Of a stretch of DNA of 64,000 bases, positions 57,910 through 64,000 are shown in pieces. Under the pieces are notes generated by a model that was not told the origin of the DNA, made no database searches, and worked only from the letters and a program-made list of their open reading frames with translations. Origin of the DNA: Heterotrichella gracilis (Eukaryota; Sar; Xanthophyceae; Tribonematales; Xanthonemataceae); NCBI GenBank assembly GCA_032358255.1, contig JAULBX010026274.1, forward strand, positions 62,001 through 126,000, given 5' to 3'. Each line of letters opens with the position of its first letter. The first letter of the stretch is position 1. The translations under genes and the position numbers were made by a program.

Positions 57910-59426
57910 AGCACAACAGCAGGCGAGTTGAAGATCCCAGCGAAGTGATGTTGGGTGGGGATTGCTGTAGTTGGCCAATGGGGATTGCTCAGCAAGGGTT
58001 GAAAGAAGTGGGCAATGGCAGTGGTGGGGTTGCGTAGGAGGTGCAGCTACACCTGGCACTTCAGTACCACCTGGAGCAGAGCTGATTGGCCATCAAAGAT
58101 TGAAGCGATGGGTCAGCGTATTGGGCCTTCCAAGATGGGAGGAGCAAGACCACCACCAGCAGCAAAGGTGGTGCATTTGTTAGCAGTAGAGAGTTTTCTA
58201 GTACCGTAGTCCATGTTGGCAGCACTGCAACGGCGCAAGTAGCATGGCAGGCAATGGCAGTCCTGCCACAGGTTGTTTTTGGAAGGGATTGGGAGCCAGC
58301 CGAGTTATGATCAGCGCTATACAGCCAGCAGCTAAGGTTCAGCCACAATCTGTATGAATACTTGTAACATTCCGTGAAATTTGAATGACATGTGAGGGAG
58401 AGTGTGCGTGTACTGACCTTCAGTTGCCCATAGTGTGTGTTGTGAGGAAACAGTTTTGTACCAGCATGGTTCACATCATTAAACTTGCATTGCACCATAT
58501 ATTGCATTTGCACATTGGGGTTCATCGTACCATGCAGGTATATTTTTTATGCACATGCCATATTCCATGACATTACTGCCAGTGTTGTGACAATCGTAGC
58601 GGACTGTATATAGGACAACATTGCCCTGACTAGAAGTTGTTCCCAACCTTGCCCGTCACCCTAGTAGGTTCAGAACCCCTAGGCCATTGGTGGTCTCGTC
58701 CCATTTCATCGTAGTAGGTGGTGCACTCTGCTACCTGCTGCAGCATGCTGTCAGTGAGCATGCAGACTCCGAGGTAGGTTGGGAATCCCCAATCATTCCA
58801 ATCGCGTTGAATGAGCCTCAGTGAGGATGCATCCAGGAGCCACAGTGACTGCAACATTCACCATGCCCTGCTGATATTGTCTATTGACTTGAGTGAAGCT
58901 TCACATGCACGGACCAGCCCAAAGGTATGCCTTGTGACCCACGCTTTTCTGGTGCCTGGCCAGGTGGAACGTGCCCTGTGTGTGTGGTATGTTGTACCTG
59001 GCTTGTCACCAGGTCTCGTGGGCGGTTCCTTCCTAGTATTACTAAGTGCCGGACCGGGTACCAGGTACCAGACTCTGAGCAAGTTGGCCCAGGGATGTAG
59101 CGCTGTACATATCGGTTGCAACAGCTGCTGGTCAATCACTAAATGTATGTGACGTCGTGCAGCAGACTGTCACAGGCATATGCCACGATATCGTGTAATA
59201 GGTTCTGTGAGACTCAGACTGAGTGCTGACCATAAATTATTAAATTGTATTATATTATAATGCCGGATACTATCTGCTGACCCTAATATGTATTATATTA
59301 GTAATGCCAGGCAGCAACTGTTGGGCAGCAAGACATTTCAGTGATCGATCAGCAAATAAAAAAATACAAAAATGTCACTGTGTCCCCACTGGCGTTCAAC
59401 GGGAGTCCCTTTCTTTCTGTCATGTT
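57910..59426. other. Convergent 3' flanks, nothing called
   Basis: 3' UTR of the binding-protein gene (TGTAA near 58375) and of the UPF0193 gene. AT-rich palindromic sequence lies around 59236-59300. No coding evidence. Confidence 0.6.
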
Positions 59427-60302
59427 TCACATATTTGCTTGCTGCAATCTTTTCAGCTGCTTTTCCCTGTCCCTAATCTCCTTCTCTACGCTTTTGTACT
59501 CTTTCCGCCTGCCTATGGCTGCCATTGTTTCCAAAAACGCTGCGCGCTCGGCGATCTCCTGGAGAAGAGTTTCCTGCATCTCCTCTGCCTGTGTTCTTGC
59601 CGGGTGGTCTAGTACCATCTGACTTTTTGCTACAGGGTTTAGGATGTTCTCAGGTATGTCACCGTTGTACTGCATCAACAGAGCTAACCGTTGCTTCTCC
59701 TTTTCATCAAGCAGAGGCCCTGTGAACCATTGGAACGCTGTCACATTGCAATGCCTGTATGGGGTGCATACCCTGTGCTTGCAAGCGCTGTAACCATAAT
59801 GCATAGCATGTATTACACTCCTTACCTTGAGGTGCTGGTGGACTGGCTGACAGTAAACGCTCCTGCTCTTGGTTCAGTTCTTGCAGTATCACTCTAGATG
59901 GTTTGCGCTTTGGTGGGGATTTGGGTGCCTCGACAGCTTGTCTGACAAACTTTGGCACCTTCACCTCCACTGGCCTTTTCAAAGCCATTTCAGGCTTCTT
60001 AATAGCTACACAACAAGAGCCACTGTGGTTGGTACTTTTGCTAAACGTTTAACCTTAGCTTATCCTTTTCAGCTAGGACCCTTACGCTTAGGCTCCATGC
60101 CCCGAGCCAACATTTTCTGATGCTTCTCCCTGTTGACTTCAGAATACCTCATTCCTGCCTTTTTCCCCGTGTGATCCTCGCTGTACAGCAAAAACAGCGC
60201 CCTCCCAGCTGCCGTCCCGCGATTAAGTTGCTGCCAAGCTTTGGAGGTTTCTGCCATGCTGCTCCTGTGCTCAGAGTCGCTAGTCTGGGAAGGTCCGTCC
60301 AT
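59427..60302 (-). CDS. UPF0193 (EVG1/C22orf23) family protein
   Basis: UPF0193 proteins have no known biochemical role; the family is found mostly in ciliated or flagellated eukaryotes. Minus-strand exons: 60302-60077, 60005-59826, 59719-59427; 232 residues, phases exact. Order: a short N-terminus with RALFLLYSEDHTGKKAG, a basic Pro-rich linker (APKSPPKRKPSRV), DEKEKQRLALLMQYNGDIPE, and a C-terminal coiled coil (EEMQETLLQEIAERAAFLET then MAAIGRRKEYKSVEKEI). That coiled coil matches the family's E-L-x-x-E-I-x-E-R-x-x-F-L-x-x-M-x-x-L/I-G-x-G/R-x-x-Y pattern. The first donor (GTCCTA) is unusual but phases demand it. Start at 60302 is the first Met; an untranslated 5' exon is likely since an acceptor precedes it. 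Confidence 0.75.
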
Positions 60303-61285
60303 TGGTGCTGAAAAGTTGGGGCAATGGGCTGATGAGAAGAGGCTCAAAGTCTACAGCAGTCACAGCTCACAAGCATACAAAGACTAGGGCCCGCATGGTC
60401 TGGCATGTTCGATTGCGTCATGGCCATGTGTCCGAATGTGTGGCGTGTGTGGCAACACAAGCAGACAGCCAGCAGTTAGGAGGTCCTCTTTCAAGGATTA
60501 AATAATCAGAATGAGGTTAGTGCAGTATTTCTCCTGAAAGGCTATGACGGGGGCTTTGCGCATGCTCTGTTTGTCTGCGATGAACAGTGCCCACCTAGGA
60601 ATAACCTGGGAAAGTATTCAAAATACCGTACCAACGGCCGCCCACATTCCGTTATCGAGCAATACCTAAAGCGCGCTTCGATACACTTTGTTGCCCTCTT
60701 GTTCACTTGAGTTCCTTGGATCCTTCGCAAAACAGAGATGGCGGGAAAGGGGCACATAGGGTTAGCCTTGTTAACAGCCCAAAAACAGCCAGCACTGGCC
60801 CAAGTCTTGGTGCAGTTCAAAGGCACGAAGCATTGCACTCACGTGGGAGCCCTCACACTGCACTTGTGCTTAACCAGGTCACTGTGCACTTCGTCGCATC
60901 CTATGTCATGATGTCCTTTTATGGACCCTGACTGGGTTGCGAAGCTGCCACAACCACGCTGCTTAGCTGCACGATAGACACCCAGAGTACCCCAGCCACA
61001 CTTTAACCCTTGCAGTTGTTGAACATGGGTTTAAAGCTCGAGAAGATAGGTTAGATGCAGATGTGGGCTCTCCAAAACTCAGTACTACCATTGTCTTCCC
61101 GTTTTCTGGTGCCGAGATCTACATCCGCGTTCAGGGTGGGTAGATTCACTAGACAAAATAAATATGCCGAGTATTACTACGCCTTCCGCACCGCTCACTA
61201 GAATCTTAGGCACATGCAGGACCCATCCTCCCACCGTCTGTGACATATGCATGCATTGCTGCAGGTACCCCACCGTTTCGCCTGC
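60303..61285. promoter_or_regulatory. Divergent intergenic region
   Basis: 983 bases between opposed starts. Promoters of both genes must be here; short open frames show no family character. Confidence 0.5.
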
Positions 61286-63791
61286 ATGGCTTCTGCTGCA
61301 ATCGACCAAGATAACCTATCTGCGGCACTGAAAGCGGTTGTTCCGCCACTTTCAGGTAAACTTGTGGCTAACTGCTGTGGTTGATTGCTATGTAAACGCC
61401 AGTGCTGCACCACCAACTTTGGACTAGCACTAACGTCCCTGATGCATAGCGCAGAGGTGCTCACCCACCAACCATCCATTTGCACAGTAATTGCAGTACA
61501 GTCAGGTGAGACCTGGGTTACGGGTCCATTTACGCAGGCAGTAACTACAAGGGGCAAGCTGGAAAAGTGGCGGTCATAGGCGGGTGCAGAGAGTACACCG
61601 GTGCGCCATACTTTGCAGCCTTCTCTGCCCTCAAGGTAAGAAACAGCAAACCTCTGCCATGTTCTGGTAGCGCTAACCCAGTGCGCCAATGGTACTAGAT
61701 ATAACTAGCGGCATGTGACACATTGCGCCCTCACTAATGAAGAGCCATCGTGCTCTATTCATCCAGCATCTGGATGGTGGTAATCAGTAGGCGTTGCCCT
61801 CACTGGTGCAGGTGGGGGCAGACCTGTCGCATGTGTTCTGCACCAACGGCGCAGCCACTGTCATCAAATCGTACAGCCCTGAGCTGATTGTGCACCCGTA
61901 CCTCCCAGACAGCAGCGAGCTGCCCGACGAGGTATGGCGCTGATGTTATATGGTGCAGGGGGTGGTAATTTGCCCTCACCAGTGTGATGATTTGCCCCTA
62001 TCATTGCCGATCATGTACTCTCATGTAACGCCTGCAAAAGGGAGCGGGGCAAATCTTGCAAGTCCACAGTATCTTTTGCCATGGCATGATTGCATTGTTC
62101 TGCTCCTTCATTCATCCACACAGGACTGGCGCAGCTGTGGCCAACGTTCACGCCAAGCCAAGCCCTTACTGCGCTTGTTTGCGTCGTATATGTACCCTAA
62201 AGCAAGGGTCTATGGGGTTTTATGTACAGGGGTGTGATGGTGAGGCCAACGTTCTGCACACTGTCTCCCAGCATCTTCAGAACAGCACCGGGAATAAATG
62301 CAGTCCTGATCTGAACATGCTTGTGGACTATCTGCGTAACATAGGCCTGACCATAGCACCCCTGGACAGATTCCATGGACCCTTGCATACGATGCATGTG
62401 TTTTCTACACCACTCGCTTTACTGAGGCATGTTTTGCAGATAAGTGAGGATGAGCAACAAGCTGTCGTGGACAAAGCTGTGGCACTGGTGGACCATTGGC
62501 TGCCAAGATTTGATGTGGTGGTGGTTGGGCCCGGGCTTGGCCGAGATGAGCTCATGCTGCGATGCATCGCCCAGGCATGTAACGCCATGCACTGCTCGTT
62601 TCCTGTCAACACATGAGCATTGCGCGTTGGTGGGATGCAGTTGTGCAGCATGTGTGCATGTCATGGCACTGGTAGCAATCAGTGGTGATTGCTTATGCTG
62701 TGCGCTGGTGACGCAGGTTGTGCGCCGGGTGAGGGAGCAGGGAGTGCCTATGGTGATTGATGCCGATGGACTATGGTTGCTCAACCAGGACCTGGATCTC
62801 ATCAAGGGCTACAATCAGGCAATCCTGACTCCAAACAAGGTACCATTCAATTTGTCAATCGACTGTGCAGAATCCCATCAATGATGAACCCATATGAAAA
62901 GGGAACCTCCACAGCTGATGGCTGCAGGACAAATTACAAAATCCCAGGCCCGCAGAAATCCCCTGGCTCTTTATATTTGCATATTTTTATTCTTCAAATT
63001 GTTATAATATTGTGTATTGTGAAAGTCCAATAAAAACTACCAACATAGTTCATGTCAATCCCAAACATGATTCATTCCGTGTGCACGAAATATGCTTTAT
63101 TTTTATTGTTGTAGGTGGAGTTTGGGCGCATGGCAGACAAGCTCGGCATCTCATTGGAGGACAACGAGGCGGCCCAGCAGCAGGTGTGCGCCGAGCTGGG
63201 GGGCCCTGTGGTGGTGCGCAAGGGCCCCTCTGATGTCATCTGTGACGACAAGCACACACTGGTGTGTGATGCAGAGGGGTCGCCGCGCCGAGCAGGCGGC
63301 CAGGTGAGTGCACATATAATATGCCTGAGGGGAGGGGGATCACGTGAATTGCAAGCACTGTTGCACTGAGATGTTATCAACATGGAATGGCAATATCGTT
63401 AATTCTCCCCATGACCCGATTGGAAAAGCGATGTAATTGAAGATGAAAAGCATGTTGCAAATTGCAAGGCTGGCTGATAGTGGCTGCAGCGCTTGAATGC
63501 AGGTAAATCACTTCATTTATTTTTTCAATTTTGCAGGGTGACATTGTGTCTGGTTGCACAGCAGTGTTTGCAGCATGGGCATCCAAGGCATACAGCCAGC
63601 CCTCGGAGACACATAAGGAACAGCTGTTGGATATCAATCCCCTTGTGTTGGCAGCGTATGGAGGGTGCTTCGTCACAAGGCACGCATCTGGATCAGCTTT
63701 TGGGAAACACAAACGCAGCATGCTTGCCGGGAGTGTCATTGACGAGCTTGGGCATGTAATCGACATATTATTTGATGCTCCAGCGCATTGA
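61286..63791 (+). CDS. NAXD: ATP-dependent NAD(P)H-hydrate dehydratase
   Basis: Repairs NADHX and NADPHX, damaged hydrated cofactors, using ATP. Ribokinase-like fold. Exons: 61286-61355, 61538-61635, 61812-61931, 62440-62574, 62717-62839, 63115-63303, 63537-63791; 329 residues, phases exact. Motifs in order: [92 protein letters not shown], and [10 protein letters not shown] with the catalytic Asp (the family's G-x-G-D signature). Length is that of the stand-alone dehydratase without an epimerase domain. No clear organelle leader is visible on MASAAIDQ, suggesting cytosol, or an unseen first exon. The intron after 62574 begins GC rather than GT. Confidence 0.95.
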
Positions 63792-64000
63792 GAGCTTATA
63801 CATCTTGCTGCTTAGGCCTTGCCAGTGCTGAAATTAGCACCCACAGCTGTACAATCTACGTACCCTTAAACGGGTTAAACACTCTACCCATAGTTGATGT
63901 TTTCTTTCATTGAATTTTCTTTCACGCATGTGAAATGTAGCCTACATTTTTGTTCGAAAGTTGTTTAGTTTGGTTGTCATGACATGTTGTCATTCCAACT

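Noticed and set aside
60303-60510. Second LINE-like fragment (frame reading MVWHVRLRHGHVSEC)
   Set aside because: Weak resemblance to the LINE C-terminus but lacks the conserved W.GH and WR motifs and any tail or target duplication.
1-64000. CRISPR array, operon structure or prokaryotic defence system
   Set aside because: Dense GT-AG introns, plastid leaders and monocistronic genes on both strands show a eukaryotic nuclear region; no regularly spaced repeats with unique spacers are present.

Overview
The window looks like nuclear DNA of a green alga (Chlorophyta, perhaps Trebouxiophyceae). Almost every gene is split into many short exons by introns of roughly 70-400 bases with GT..AG borders. 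Several products carry plastid-type leaders (ClpP, SecE, DUF4336, DNL zinc finger, J-protein). An ARA6-type Rab5, a green-lineage speciality, is present. The short repeat scattered through introns is CCCTAAA, the plant and green-algal telomere unit. The lineage call is inference; no marker gene settles it.

Layout. 185-5904 (+): 3' part of a giant truncated-hemoglobin gene with five consecutive globin domains in view. 7276-9546 (+): class III nucleotide-cyclase-like gene with a degraded active site. 11165-12320 (-) plastid ClpP and 12971-14462 (+) ARA6/RabF1 are divergent. 15751-16952 (-) DNL zinc-finger protein and 17468-20070 (+) CW zinc-finger protein are divergent. 21602-23698 (+) SnoaL/NTF2-like plastid protein. 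24842-27321 (-) unknown membrane-anchored protein. 27820-28064 (+) is the truncated end of a LINE. 28129-30910 (-) DUF4336 protein. 31794-32454 (+) plastid SecE, tail to tail with 32555-34250 (-) [2Fe-2S] ferredoxin-like protein. 34960-37497 (+) Pro/Ala-rich protein. 38531-40612 (+) STK16-type kinase. 41371-46854 (+) PIF1 helicase. 47179-48817 (+) protein with a SAP-like end. 50200-52929 (-) J-domain protein. 53624-57909 (+) secreted, membrane-anchored substrate-binding protein. 59427-60302 (-) UPF0193/EVG1 protein. 61286-63791 (+) NAD(P)H-hydrate dehydratase.

I rebuilt exons by reading both strands and requiring splice sites, reading phase and family similarity to agree; most models close exactly in phase. 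The genes do not form one pathway. Plastid protein homeostasis and targeting recur (ClpP, SecE, J-protein, DNL protein), as expected of a gene-dense algal chromosome.

The most unusual signal is in the introns. Short degenerate copies ('echoes') of a neighbouring exon edge or splice site occur at least seven times. At three of these, a short telomeric repeat lies exactly between the echo and the real exon. This looks like a repair scar involving both local template copying and telomeric DNA, and may be a way this genome remodels introns. A second strong signal is the globin gene, whose domains are exon modules with matching splice phases, an architecture suited to tandem expansion.
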